64,000 nt of DNA from an uncultured Lachnospiraceae bacterium. GTDB taxonomy: Bacteria; Bacillota; Clostridia; Lachnospirales; Lachnospiraceae. Each line of letters opens with the position of its first letter. Within the stretch, counting starts at the first letter, position 1. This document shows positions 1 through 10,077 of this stretch, piece by piece. Both the position numbers and the translations under genes were made by a program. Under the pieces are notes generated by a model that had not been told where the DNA came from, made no database searches, and saw only the letters and a program-made list of their open reading frames with translations. The stretch spans positions 62,001 to 126,000 of the forward strand of contig CAMWUL010000001.1 of assembly GCA_947177445.1 (NCBI GenBank), given 5' to 3'.

Positions 1-431
1 GACATCAGCATGGTTTCCACCACATCATCTTTATGATGCGCGTAGGCGATCTTATTACAGCCCAGACCTTTGACCGCTTGATTCAGAGCGCCTTTTCTCA
101 TTTTAGAGCACAGAGAGCAGGGATTTTCTTCCTGTCGGTCTTCAAAAATAATTTTTGCAATGTCTGTTTCTATAATAGTATATTCCACTTCCAGCTCTTT
201 ACAGAGGTCTTTAATCCGCTCTAAATTTAGATTTTTGAAACCTAAATCCACTGTTACGGCATGGATATCAAAGGAAGCGGGATAAAAGCGCTTCAGATGC
301 TTCAGTGCCCAGAGCAAAGTAAGACTATCCTTTCCTCCGGATATTCCGATTGCAATCTTGTCACCGTTTTCGATCATCCGATAGTCATCCGCCGCTTTAC
401 GTACATAACTTAATACCTGCTGAAGCTTCAT
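1..431 (-). CDS. TtcA/TilS-like PP-loop ATPase (tRNA thiolation family), 3' part cut by window edge
   Basis: Reverse translation MKLQQVLSYVRKAADDYRMIENGDKIAIGISGGKDSLTLLWALKHL... contains the PP-loop SGGKDS; continues with CSLCSKMRKGAL and GCNKIAYAHHKDD. Confidence 0.85.
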   Translation of the reverse strand, partial: MKLQQVLSYVRKAADDYRMIENGDKIAIGISGGKDSLTLLWALKHLKRFYPASFDIHAVTVDLGFKNLNLERIKDLCKELEVEYTIIETDIAKIIFEDRQEENPCSLCSKMRKGALNQAVKGLGCNKIAYAHHKDDVVETMLM

Positions 432-614
432 ATAAAAGTTCTCCTTTTTTCAGGAACGTAATTTTTTATCTTCTCAAAAAACTAAACCATCATTATTATA
501 AACATATTCTATAATTTTTGCAAAATAAACTCAATACAAAATAATATTTTTAGAGTGGGGGGACATACTGTTAATAGCAGTTTAAAGAAAAATATGTTAA
601 GGAGATATACAGCT

Positions 615-1220
615 ATGGCAGTAGAATTTACCAAAAGTGTGACAAAGGATAATTTGATGCGGGCTTTTGCAGGTGAAAGTCAGGCAAGAAATCGTTATAC
701 ATTTGCCGCTTCAAAAGCAAAAAAAGATAATCTGCATGTAATCAGCGCAATTTTCGCGTTTACTGCATCCCAGGAAAAGGAACATGCGGAAATTTTTTAT
801 AATCATCTGCAGGAAATGGCAGGCGATACAATATGGATCGATGGCGGTTATCCCATTGACATTTCCAATGATATGACAGAGCTTTTGAATATGGCTCAGC
901 ATAATGAATACGAAGAGCACGATACAGTATATAAAAGCTTTGGGGAAACTGCAAAAAAAGAAGGATTTGACCGTGTGGCTGCGTCATTTTTCCTAATTGC
1001 AGCTATCGAAAAAATTCATGGAGACCGCTTCGGCAGATATGCTCAGCTGCTCCGGGATGGAAAATTATTTGTATCTGATGTGGAGGAAGAGTGGATGTGC
1101 CTGAATTGCGGATATGTGTTCAAAGGGAAGAGTGCTCCCGCAATTTGTCCTGTATGTCAGCATGACAGAGGATATTTTATCCGTTTTGAATTGGCTCCTT
1201 TCGAAAGCCTGCGGGTATAA
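615..1220 (+). CDS. rbr: Rubrerythrin
   Basis: ATG at 615 after a GGAG-type RBS; ferritin-like ExxH motifs (EKEHAE) and C-terminal rubredoxin-like CLNCGYVFKGKSAPAICPVCQH. Confidence 0.93.
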   Translation: MAVEFTKSVTKDNLMRAFAGESQARNRYTFAASKAKKDNLHVISAIFAFTASQEKEHAEIFYNHLQEMAGDTIWIDGGYPIDISNDMTELLNMAQHNEYEEHDTVYKSFGETAKKEGFDRVAASFFLIAAIEKIHGDRFGRYAQLLRDGKLFVSDVEEEWMCLNCGYVFKGKSAPAICPVCQHDRGYFIRFELAPFESLRV

Positions 1221-1524
1221 GTCAAAATACTTTGTGGAAATGTTCACGGCCCATTTATGTGCTGCTATTTTGCAGGATGCTTTGCGGCAGAACAGTATTT
1301 TGGGCCGTGATCGGTTTCACAAAGTTATTTTTCAAGAATGCTTGTTATATTCAATCATTAAGAGTAAAATATATATTGTGATTATTTTCAGTAATGAATG
1401 CTGTAAGAAGGTACATAAAAGAGGAATACAAATGAATACACATTTAAAAGACACCTAAAGGCCCATTTCAGAAAAATATATAGGGCAGGGCACAAAAGAA
1501 AAATATTTGGGAAAGGAAACCATA

Positions 1525-2913
1525 ATGAAATTCAAACTAAACAACAAATACTTTAGACGTGGACTGACAGCGTTTCTTGTGATAGCAGCTGGCATTGTTT
1601 TTTACTATCTTATGTTTCACAGCTCGAATATCAAATCCAATGTGGGCAGAATTGTTGATATTCTGATGCCGGTGGTATGTGGGCTGGCAACAGCATACCT
1701 GCTGACACCTGTACTGAATTTTGTAGAAAAGAAATTATTGATACCTTTGTGTGGCTTGTGCAAAATAAAGGAGACCAAGAAGCGAGACTCCATTGTAAGA
1801 GGGATCGGAATACTGATTACAGCATTCTTGTTCGTTGAACTGATTTATCTGCTGATCGCAATGCTGGTGTCTCAGATTGTTCCCAGCGTTCAAAATATTA
1901 TATCAAATTATGATTCATATATTTCAAACTTTACTAAATGGTTGAACCAAACGCTGGAGGATAATCCGGATATCAATGATTATATAGTGAAAACCATTGA
2001 TAAGTATTCCGGCGAATTGGAAAAGTGGATTACGGAGCTTTTGCCCAATACAGCACTTTTAATAAAAACGGTTTCGCTCAGTGTTATCAGTGTCCTCAGA
2101 GGACTTTGGGATTTCATTATCGGTTTTGTCATTTCGATTTATGTGCTCGCCAGCAAGGAAAAATTTGCCGGTCAGGCCAAGAAAATGGCGTATGCCATAT
2201 TTGAACGGGATACGGCTAATTTGGTGATCCGTAATTTCCGATTTACACATAATACTTTTATTGGTTTCCTCGGCGGAAAAATTATCGATTCTATTATTAT
2301 TGGAATTTTGTGTTTTGCAGGAACCTCTATCATGCGTACACCTTATGCGGTATTGGTAAGCGTAGTGATTGGTGTGACAAATGTCATTCCTTTTTTCGGT
2401 CCCTATTTAGGAGCGATTCCCAGTGTCATACTGATTTTTATTGTCGATCCTGCGCATCCGCTCAACTGTGTTTATTTTGCAATTTTCATTTTGGCGTTAC
2501 AGCAGTTTGACGGAAATATTCTGGGTCCCAAGATTTTAGGAAGTTCAACCGGGTTAACAGGTTTTTGGGTTATATTTGCCATTACATTTTTTGGCGGGTT
2601 ATTTGGAGTTATAGGAATGATCATCGGGGTTCCGATCTTTGCTGTGATTTATGCGGCAGCCAAATCGATTATCAATACCCAGCTTCAGAAGAAGAGTATG
2701 CCTACGGAAACAAAAAGTTATGAAAATCTGGATTATATTGATGAAACAGGTTTTCATGAGCAGTCAAGCGAGAGTCCAAAGCAGCTGCATTTTTTGATTC
2801 ATAAAAGCATAAAATTTTCTGAGAAAGATTCTGAGACGAAGGATACATCAAAACCTGAAGCCGCAGTGCCGGATGAGCAAATACTGGAGAAAGGGCCAGA
2901 GAAAGAATCATAG
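1525..2913 (+). CDS. AI-2E family transporter (PF01594-type permease)
   Basis: Multi-TM protein; conserved NVIPFFGPYLGAIPSVI and QQFDGNILGPKILG motifs. Confidence 0.88.
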   Translation: MKFKLNNKYFRRGLTAFLVIAAGIVFYYLMFHSSNIKSNVGRIVDILMPVVCGLATAYLLTPVLNFVEKKLLIPLCGLCKIKETKKRDSIVRGIGILITAFLFVELIYLLIAMLVSQIVPSVQNIISNYDSYISNFTKWLNQTLEDNPDINDYIVKTIDKYSGELEKWITELLPNTALLIKTVSLSVISVLRGLWDFIIGFVISIYVLASKEKFAGQAKKMAYAIFERDTANLVIRNFRFTHNTFIGFLGGKIIDSIIIGILCFAGTSIMRTPYAVLVSVVIGVTNVIPFFGPYLGAIPSVILIFIVDPAHPLNCVYFAIFILALQQFDGNILGPKILGSSTGLTGFWVIFAITFFGGLFGVIGMIIGVPIFAVIYAAAKSIINTQLQKKSMPTETKSYENLDYIDETGFHEQSSESPKQLHFLIHKSIKFSEKDSETKDTSKPEAAVPDEQILEKGPEKES

Positions 2914-2960
2914 AAAGAACTAGAGAAAGAATCATAGAAAAAACTAGAGAAAGAGCAGGA
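2898..2960 (+). repeat. 24-bp tandem repeat, about 2.6 copies, spanning a stop codon
   Basis: agagaaagaatcatagaaagaact / agagaaagaatcatagaaaaaact / agagaaagagcagga. Confidence 0.8.
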
Positions 2961-2963
2961 AAA

Positions 2964-3425
2964 ATGAGGTTTTTAGTACAGAGAGTTAAAAAAGCAAGTG
3001 TAACTGCAGAAGATACAATTGTAGGTAAAATAGAAAAGGGATACCTGGTATTTGTAGGTGTCAGTCCCACAGATACCATGGCGATTGCTGATAAAATGGT
3101 AAAAAAACTGGTTGGACTGCGGATATTCGAAGACGAAGACGGAAAAACGAATCTGGATATGAGAGCGGTGAATGCCCAAATGCTTGTGATTTCTCAGTTT
3201 ACATTGTATGCAGATTGTAGAAAAGGAAATCGTCCTTCCTTTACGGATGCGGCGGCTCCTGCAGCAGCGGAGGAACTATATCAATACATACTTCAAAAGT
3301 GCAGACAGGAGATAGCAATAGTAGAAGAAGGAGTTTTTGGGGCAGATATGAAGGTTGATCTTATAAACGATGGTCCGTTTACCATAATTATGGATTCAGA
3401 TACCCTTTTTTCACCAAGAGGATGA
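2964..3425 (+). CDS. dtd: D-aminoacyl-tRNA deacylase
   Basis: MRFLVQRVKKASVTAEDTIVGKIEKGYLVFVGVS...LVISQFTLYADCRKGNRPSF...GPFTIIMDS; canonical DTD motifs. Confidence 0.95.
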   Translation: MRFLVQRVKKASVTAEDTIVGKIEKGYLVFVGVSPTDTMAIADKMVKKLVGLRIFEDEDGKTNLDMRAVNAQMLVISQFTLYADCRKGNRPSFTDAAAPAAAEELYQYILQKCRQEIAIVEEGVFGADMKVDLINDGPFTIIMDSDTLFSPRG

Positions 3426-3607
3426 AAGCAGATACCATACATATATTATGCATTTTTTTACATGATTTGACAGCCTAAAGTTTTTTATAAATACTTTTCT
3501 CTGACATCGTTATATGGTATGCTTAATCTGTACAAATAACTTAAGATACCCAAAAGGTTTACAAGAGCTTATACTTGCAGACAGAGGGGGAAAGTGGAGG
3601 GAAGATT

Positions 3608-5080
3608 ATGTTAAACTTACCAATTGCAGTAATCGTAGCAGCCGCCGTATTGATCCTTTTGCTTGTGATCTTTATGGCAGGATATGTGAAGGCATCTCCG
3701 GACACGGCAATTATTATTTCCGGATTGAGAAAAAATCCGAAGGTATTGATCGGGAAAGCAGGGGTTAAGATTCCTTTTTTGGAGAGAAAAGATGAATTGA
3801 ATCTGCAATTGATCCCTATTGATGTAAAAACATCCAATGCAGTTCCTACGGCAGACTACATAAATATCAATGTAGATGCCACTGTCAATGTGAAAATCAG
3901 CGACAATGAGGAGCGTCTGAAACTTGCCGCCCAGAATTTTCTTAATAAAAATGCCGAATATATCGGGCGTGTTGCCAGGGAAGTGCTGGAAGGCAATGTG
4001 CGTGAAATTGTAGGTAAAATGGCATTGGAAGAAATGGTTTCTGACCGGCAGAAGTTTGCTTTTCTTGTAAAAGAAAATGCCGAACCTGATCTGGCGGCGA
4101 TGGGGCTTGATATTATCAGCTTTAATGTACAAAATTTTGTAGATGGAAATGGGGTCATTGAAAATCTGGGTGTGGATAACATTGTGAAGATTCAGAAAAA
4201 TGCCGCTATTTCCCGTGCAGAAAGTGAAAAAGAAATTGCTAAAGCCCAGGCTAATGCAAAGCGGGAAGCAAATGAGGCTGAGGTCAATGCAGAATCGGAA
4301 ATCGCCAAGAAGCAAAATGAATTGGCGATCCGAAGGGCAGAGCTTAAGCGGGAAGCCGACGTGAAACAGGCTGAAGCTGACGCCGCATACCGTATTCAGG
4401 AAGAGGAACAAAGAAAGACAGTAGAAATTACAACTGCCAATGCCAATATTGCCAAGCAGGAGAAGGAAATTCTCTTAAAGCAGCGTGAAGCTGAGGTTAT
4501 GGAACAGGCGCTGGACGCTCAGGTTAAGAAAAAGGCTGAAGCTGACAGGTTTGCCAAGCAGCAGCAGGCAGATGCTGCTCTTTATGAGAGACAGCGCGAG
4601 GCTGAAGCCAAAAAATTTGAAACGGAAAAAGAAGCTGATGCCATGCGTGCTCAGGCTGAAGCCAAAAAGTTTACCATGGAGCAGGAAGCGGAAGGTATTC
4701 GAACCAGAGGACTGGCAGAGGCGGAAGCTATTCGGGCAAAGGCGATTGCAGAAGCTGAAGGTATTGAAAAAAAGGCCGAGGCTATGGCTAAGATGGGTGA
4801 AGCCGCCGTTCTTGAAATGTACTTTAAGGCTTTACCTGAAGTTGTTAAGAATGCTGCAGAGCCTCTTGCAAACGTTGATAAGATCACAATGTACGGCGAT
4901 GGAAATTCTTCAAAGCTTATGAAGGATGTTATGGGAACTGTTGTGCAGATTACGGATGGACTGAAGGAGTCAACCGGAGTTGATCTGCAGGCTGTATTGT
5001 CAGGATTCCTTGCCGGGAAGGTGGCGACTTCCTCCGGTGGAAAAAATAACACACCGGTCACACCGGTTGATGAAGAATAA
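3608..5080 (+). CDS. Flotillin / SPFH-domain protein
   Basis: N-terminal TM, SPFH domain, long Ala/Glu-rich coiled coil with EAEGIRTRGLAEAEAIRAKAIAEAEGIEKKAEAM. Confidence 0.92.
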   Translation: MLNLPIAVIVAAAVLILLLVIFMAGYVKASPDTAIIISGLRKNPKVLIGKAGVKIPFLERKDELNLQLIPIDVKTSNAVPTADYININVDATVNVKISDNEERLKLAAQNFLNKNAEYIGRVAREVLEGNVREIVGKMALEEMVSDRQKFAFLVKENAEPDLAAMGLDIISFNVQNFVDGNGVIENLGVDNIVKIQKNAAISRAESEKEIAKAQANAKREANEAEVNAESEIAKKQNELAIRRAELKREADVKQAEADAAYRIQEEEQRKTVEITTANANIAKQEKEILLKQREAEVMEQALDAQVKKKAEADRFAKQQQADAALYERQREAEAKKFETEKEADAMRAQAEAKKFTMEQEAEGIRTRGLAEAEAIRAKAIAEAEGIEKKAEAMAKMGEAAVLEMYFKALPEVVKNAAEPLANVDKITMYGDGNSSKLMKDVMGTVVQITDGLKESTGVDLQAVLSGFLAGKVATSSGGKNNTPVTPVDEE

Positions 5081-5150
5081 GAAAGAAAAGGAGTCTGTCG
5101 AAATGAACATGACTGTCTTTTAGAATTTTTCTTAATGTATGAAACGGAAT

Positions 5151-5223
5151 AATGGCCGGATTTCTGTTTGGGGCCGTCCTGTTTTGGTTGACAAGACGGT
5201 CCCTCGGCGGTTCCGGCCATTTT
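5151..5223 (+). terminator. Large stem-loop, terminator-like, downstream of flotillin
   Basis: aatggccgga...ttccggccatttt outer stem with internal gggccgtc...gacggtccc inner stem. Confidence 0.6.
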
Positions 5224-5292
5224 CTAAAGAAATATGTGATTCAATATGTTTCAGAAATATGATGTTCTGCCCAATTATTTTTCAATCCTGAT

Positions 5293-6360
5293 TTATTCAT
5301 TCCCATATATATTGACCTTGGCGGCTATTTGTCTGTGCTTTTCCTCGATTGCCGCATAATTTTTGGCGGTGGTGTTAATGTCTTCATGGCCCAGAACATC
5401 AGCCACGAGCCGAATGTCGCCGGTTTCCTGATACAAAGCTGTTCCGTAGGTACTGCGCAGCTTATGGGGCGTAATATGTTTTCCCGAAACGGATTCCTTG
5501 GCAAATTTTTTAACTACATTTTCGACTGCCTTGACACACATTCTTTGCTTTCTATTGGATATGAATAAAGCCTTTTCCTCAGAATGGTCACCTAAAAGCG
5601 GCGCACGCTCCAGTTCCATATAATCATTCAATGCCTGTGCCACCGTATCATTAAAATATAAGACGGACGACTTGCCTCCCTTTCTCACAATATATAGAGT
5701 TTTATCAATAAAATTAATATCATCTATATCCAGGCCGACACATTCGGAAACTCTGATGCCTGTATTCAGAAATAAGGTAATAAGGGCGGTATCTCTAAGC
5801 TGTGCCTTTTCGCAGAACTTTCTCTGTCTGGCAGATGCAATATTTGTTTTTTGCACTGTATTCAGCATGGTCCCGACTTCGGCGGCGTTCATGCGGATGA
5901 TATCATCTTTAGGTGCCTTTTTTCTTTTGGCGGCTCCAAGGGTTGGATTTGACTTCATATAGCCATGCAGACAGGCAAATTTGAAAAAACCGCGTAGGGG
6001 TGCCATGCGGCGTGCGATTCCCCGCTCGCCGTTCATGTGCTTTTCACCAGAATCGGTATAAGAAAGGTATTTTTGGTATTCATTAATATCCTCAAAGGTC
6101 AGGTGTTCCAAAAATTCCAGCGTTATATCCTTAACAAGCATATTTTTACAGGAGGGATTGCTCTCTAAAATGTATCGAAAAAAGGTATGTAAGTCATATG
6201 CATATGACAATACGGTACTGATTTGTGAATTTAATTCTTTTTCGTCCAGGTATGAAATGACATAGGTGGGAAGCGATGCTTCCAATTGCTTAAGCTTTTT
6301 CAGTTTCAATTGCTTTTGTTCCTTATAATAATCAGAATTTCTTCCCATATTCGTAACCAT
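5293..6360 (-). CDS. Tyrosine recombinase / site-specific integrase (XerC/D-like)
   Basis: Catalytic motifs TGIRVSE, HKLRSTYGTALYQETGDIRLVADVLGHEDINTT, NYA; start uncertain. Confidence 0.9.
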   Translation of the reverse strand: MVTNMGRNSDYYKEQKQLKLKKLKQLEASLPTYVISYLDEKELNSQISTVLSYAYDLHTFFRYILESNPSCKNMLVKDITLEFLEHLTFEDINEYQKYLSYTDSGEKHMNGERGIARRMAPLRGFFKFACLHGYMKSNPTLGAAKRKKAPKDDIIRMNAAEVGTMLNTVQKTNIASARQRKFCEKAQLRDTALITLFLNTGIRVSECVGLDIDDINFIDKTLYIVRKGGKSSVLYFNDTVAQALNDYMELERAPLLGDHSEEKALFISNRKQRMCVKAVENVVKKFAKESVSGKHITPHKLRSTYGTALYQETGDIRLVADVLGHEDINTTAKNYAAIEEKHRQIAAKVNIYGNE

Positions 6361-6388
6361 CCTTCCTTTTTTCACCTTTTTAGAATTG

Positions 6389-6898
6389 TCATGATATTGC
6401 CCATTCCATTTCAATACATTCCCATTCACCGATAGGCATTTTATAAATTTCAGTTTCTCCAGTAGATCGAAAACCAACTGACTCATAACAGTGCCTTGCG
6501 CAATCATTGTTAGAAAATACACCTAAGGTGATTTTTGAGGCATTTAATATATTTTTAGCGTAATCTATCGCCAGTTGCATCATTTTCTTACCATTTCCAT
6601 TTCCTCGTAGAATGGGATCAACAATGACAAAACCGATACGCACAACATAGCTATTTGCTTCATCTGGATATCTGATGCGCAAATGTCCCACGAGACTGCC
6701 TTCTTCATCAAATACGCTAAGCGGAATAAACTTATTGCATTTCATTTCAGATGCATAAAGCTCATTCATTTCATTGCCTGTAAGTGGAAATTTTCCAATA
6801 CAATTGGCAGACCATTGATATAAACTTTTTTCATCTTTAATCCAACTACATATAATGGAGGAATCCTCACTTTGATATTTTCTTAATTCCATAGGCAT
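6389..6898 (-). CDS. GNAT family N-acetyltransferase
   Basis: VRIGFVIVDPILRGNGNGKKMMQLAIDYAKNILNASKITLGVFSNNDCARHCYESVGF. Confidence 0.9.
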   Translation of the reverse strand: MPMELRKYQSEDSSIICSWIKDEKSLYQWSANCIGKFPLTGNEMNELYASEMKCNKFIPLSVFDEEGSLVGHLRIRYPDEANSYVVRIGFVIVDPILRGNGNGKKMMQLAIDYAKNILNASKITLGVFSNNDCARHCYESVGFRSTGETEIYKMPIGEWECIEMEWAIS

Positions 6899-6999
6899 AG
6901 GTTCGCTCTCCTTGTAAATTCTATATTATTTATTCCATAAATGCGGATTTATGGAATAAATTGATGTTAAACCTACTATACTACTCTATCGGGAAAAAT

Positions 7000-7609
7000 G
7001 CAATATTTTTTTGATAAGATACTATGTAGTTTATGAATTTTCTGATAGATGTCTGGTTAAGTAATTCAGAACCATGGAGAGAAAACTTGACAGAATCATT
7101 TTCTGAAGGGTCAGTGGAATTCTCCACATGGGCAGGGGGGTTCATTGTTACAATGAAATTGATGCAATTCAACGATGCACCCCTCTCACAAAAAAGCCGT
7201 TCATCCGCAGCCATTTCTTTCAGTTTATTCTCTTCCTGGTAGACCTCACGGATCATCAGGAGCGCTTTGGTCTCTGGAAGCGCCCTAGGTTCTTCGTCGC
7301 CCATGGCAGCAACGTCCTGTACAAAAAACGCTTCCGCAAAATACCGCCGGCAATGCATGAAGCATCCCGTTGTAAGGATGTTCCCACCGCTTTTTTTTTC
7401 AATACCCGGTAAGAAATATAGGCATCGCAGGTGATATAGCCAAGGAATTCCCGGAAGAAACAGCGCAAGTGGTCTATCCCCCGTGTTTCCTCATAGCAGA
7501 AGATGATAATAGGGGGGGACAGTCCGACAGTTCGCTGTTTACATGGACCCAGAAAAAAACTCTTATGGTCAGGGCCATACCCATCCTTGTTTACCTGGAT
7601 ATAGAACAC
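7000..7609 (-). pseudogene. Degraded IS66-like transposase fragment
   Basis: Two frames needed: RGIDHLRCFFREFLGYITCDAYISYRVLKK then MHCRRYFAEAFF...KALLMIREVYQEENKLKEMAADERL, reminiscent of IS66 TnpC; no intact ORF. Confidence 0.6.
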
Positions 7610-7897
7610 GCGGATGAAAAGATCCGCAGTCCCAGCACATGGGGGCTACTTCCGCTGGGACTGTTCTCGCTGCGGTGGAACATAGAGACCAACTACTATG
7701 AGACCAAAACCTTCTGGTCTTTATGTGACTACATGGTTCGTTCCATAAATGGGGATAGAATTTCAGGAGCTTATGCGCAAATGCGGTTATCTATAAAAAC
7801 TTGTAAAGTGCTGTTTTTATATCTGACCGCATTATTATTTGGTACTTACTATATAACTGAATCTCAAAATGGAATAAAATTTAGCTTCTCTTCATAA
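7590..7897 (+). pseudogene. Degraded DDE (IS4-like) transposase C-terminal fragment
   Basis: SLRWNIETNYYETKTFWSLCDYMVRS resembles the Y/R-W-x-IE..YYExK motif of DDE transposases; no complete ORF. Confidence 0.5.
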
Positions 7898-7977
7898 ACA
7901 CCTATCCGATAACCACAAATGTATATGGGGAAGAGTTAGTAAGAGTCACTCTGTGGAAAAATTTTGTGCCTATTAAA

Positions 7978-8949
7978 TTATGGATATAGGTACGGATTAA
8001 CCATGCCAAAATAGTAATCGTTATGCGTGGCTTCACTCATTCCAACTATTTGCAAGAATTCAACACCTGAAATATCAATTTCTATATGATGTAATTTTGA
8101 CTTTCTATTTATTGTAGCGGTTTTAAGTTGCTTATTATCACCATACACAATTATTTCATATTCTGTGGTTTGATCTGCTTCTTTAGGGAAGAAGATGTCA
8201 AACTCAAATTTCGAATATTTACATTCAACATTATACTCTTGTGCATATAAAATTGGATTATTACTTAAAAAAATAATTGTATTTACTTTGAAGACCTCTT
8301 CATATTCATTTCCATATGTGTCTTTCATGCTTGTTTCTTTTGAAAGACATCCTTTAGTAAACGGTTCTAAATCAAACAACGACACCGGCATCTGCTCTTC
8401 TGACTGTACATTCCCAATGAATAATCTGCTATTATTAGAAGAAACAGCCATATTATCAACTATATACTGAAGAAAACCTATTGAATAAAATGTCTCATTA
8501 TTTATAGTTGCAACTCTATCAACATGACCAGAATCAACACCATTGATTGTGAGAGAAATATTTTGAAAATCTACATTATACATCTGTGAAATTTGATTTT
8601 GTAATTGTTGTATTTCTTGGTCTGTCTCAGATGATAGTTCTGAAATTTTATCATTTGCCGCTTGTAGGTCTTCGTTGTATTTTACGTTTTCTCCAAGCAG
8701 GAAATTATTCTGATTTTGCAACTCATCATATTGATCTTGTAGATTTATGTAACTTTCAGCCAGAGACTTAACATCGTTAACTGTAATAGTATTTCCATCA
8801 CCAATAACATTGACATTGTCTCCTATAACCTCTTCAATCTGATTTTGAACAATATTTTGTTCATAGTCCCTACCTACATATACGCCTATAACAGCAGCAG
8901 TTATTGTAGCTCCTGCTCCTATTATTGCAGCTAATATTGTTTTATTCAT
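7978..8949 (-). CDS. Membrane-anchored coiled-coil protein of unknown function; C-terminal beta-rich (possibly NPCBM-like) domain
   Basis: N-terminal TM AAIIGAGATITAAVIGVYVG, 'IGDNVNVIGDGNTITVNDV' segment, coiled coil, then beta-rich FDIFFPKEADQTTEYEIIVYGDN...IEIDISGVEFLQIVG. Confidence 0.6.
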   Translation of the reverse strand: MNKTILAAIIGAGATITAAVIGVYVGRDYEQNIVQNQIEEVIGDNVNVIGDGNTITVNDVKSLAESYINLQDQYDELQNQNNFLLGENVKYNEDLQAANDKISELSSETDQEIQQLQNQISQMYNVDFQNISLTINGVDSGHVDRVATINNETFYSIGFLQYIVDNMAVSSNNSRLFIGNVQSEEQMPVSLFDLEPFTKGCLSKETSMKDTYGNEYEEVFKVNTIIFLSNNPILYAQEYNVECKYSKFEFDIFFPKEADQTTEYEIIVYGDNKQLKTATINRKSKLHHIEIDISGVEFLQIVGMSEATHNDYYFGMVNPYLYP

Positions 8950-9066
8950 TCCGTTCCTCCTATATTTTTATATGTTAAATACTCTAATACACTATCTCTA
9001 ATGTCTTCATCCGATTGTATATAAATTTTATCAGTAGCCTTTATAAATGTAGCTAGATACATGTAA
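8944..9066 (-). pseudogene. C-terminal remnant of an upstream gene overlapping the start of the 7978-8949 CDS
   Basis: Reverse translation ...MYLATFIKATDKIYIQSDEDIRDSVLEYLTYKNIGGTE* with stop overlapping the next ATG. Confidence 0.45.
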
Positions 9067-9271
9067 TTATGATGCGCACGGGAAAGAGTTCTTCCGGCGC
9101 GTTGCAATTTCGTCCGAATGCTCCGTCATCTGATGCCCGGGATACATTGGATTAAGTCCGTGCGTCGGTTCCCGCTCTCTTTTTCAATATAAATCCGTTA
9201 CCAGTTGAACATTCCCGGCCTGGTCCGGAATCTTCTCATAAGAAAAGGACTTGGTCATGACGAGCCAAGTG

Positions 9272-9952
9272 TCATCTAATCATCTTCAGCACCTTCTCTC
9301 TTTGTTCAGGGAATAACCAATAACCTTTCCAAATGCTGAAGGATTCTCTCCTTTGACAGCGCAGGATTTCTCTGGTATACCTGCCGTGAAAATTGATTCC
9401 CAAAGTGCATCTCCGGTGTCGCGTACCGCGCCACTCCCCATCCATATGTCCTGCCGAGCCTGTCCTTAAGGTACTCGAAATCCACTGTGGTGACATACCC
9501 CTGCATCTGCAGGCGTGCCATGGTACTGTCAAAGCCCTTACGCCCGTTTTTCCCGAATCCCCCAGCCGCTTCACTTCTTTTGAGAGCAGGCTGCCTTGTT
9601 TCTCAATGATTTCATAAACCATTTTATCCCGGTAAGAGGCCAGGCCATCCTTATACCTTGCATCAAAGTCATACCCGACCCTTCGGTAATTTGCAAAGTC
9701 AGGAAACCAGTCAGCGCTGATAAACCCTGCCTTTCCCCGGAAAAACTTTCCATATGCACAGTCTGTCTGCCGTATTGCAGGTCCCTTCCATTCCCACGGC
9801 CCGTCCACCCCGTCTGCAAACCACAGCTCCTGCGGAGTATGCTCATCCACGGAAAAACCCTCTATGTCATTGCGAAACAAAGAGAGGAACCCCAATTCCG
9901 AAATCCATTCCGCAAGCTCATGTATAGACCGAATCATCCTGCTTTCATTCAT
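9272..9952 (-). pseudogene. AlkZ/YcaQ-related (winged-helix glycosylase-like) protein, frameshifted
   Basis: Coherent protein MNESRMIRSIHELAEWISELGFLSLFRN...YEIIEKQGSLLSKEVKRL then shifts; C-terminal part MARLQMQGYVTTVDFEYLKDRLGRTYGWGVARYATPE read in another frame (9306-9521). Confidence 0.65.
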
Positions 9953-10077
9953 TTTCCGTTCCTCTTTAGAAAAATTCTCTCTCCGCGCTTCTGCCCGTCG
10001 ACATGCTGTCCACAGGCTGCAGGCTAAATCCCTGACACTTGACCGCCCTGCATCTTAAGCGTACATAATCTGCACCT

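Noticed and set aside
4485-4922. 145-aa ORF MKLRLWNRRWTLRLRKRL... in alternative frame
   Set aside because: Arg/Leu-rich out-of-frame shadow of the flotillin coiled coil.
5293-6360. Integrase as marker of an integrative element or prophage
   Set aside because: No phage structural, excisionase or conjugation genes and no tRNA att site seen nearby; could be a resident recombinase.
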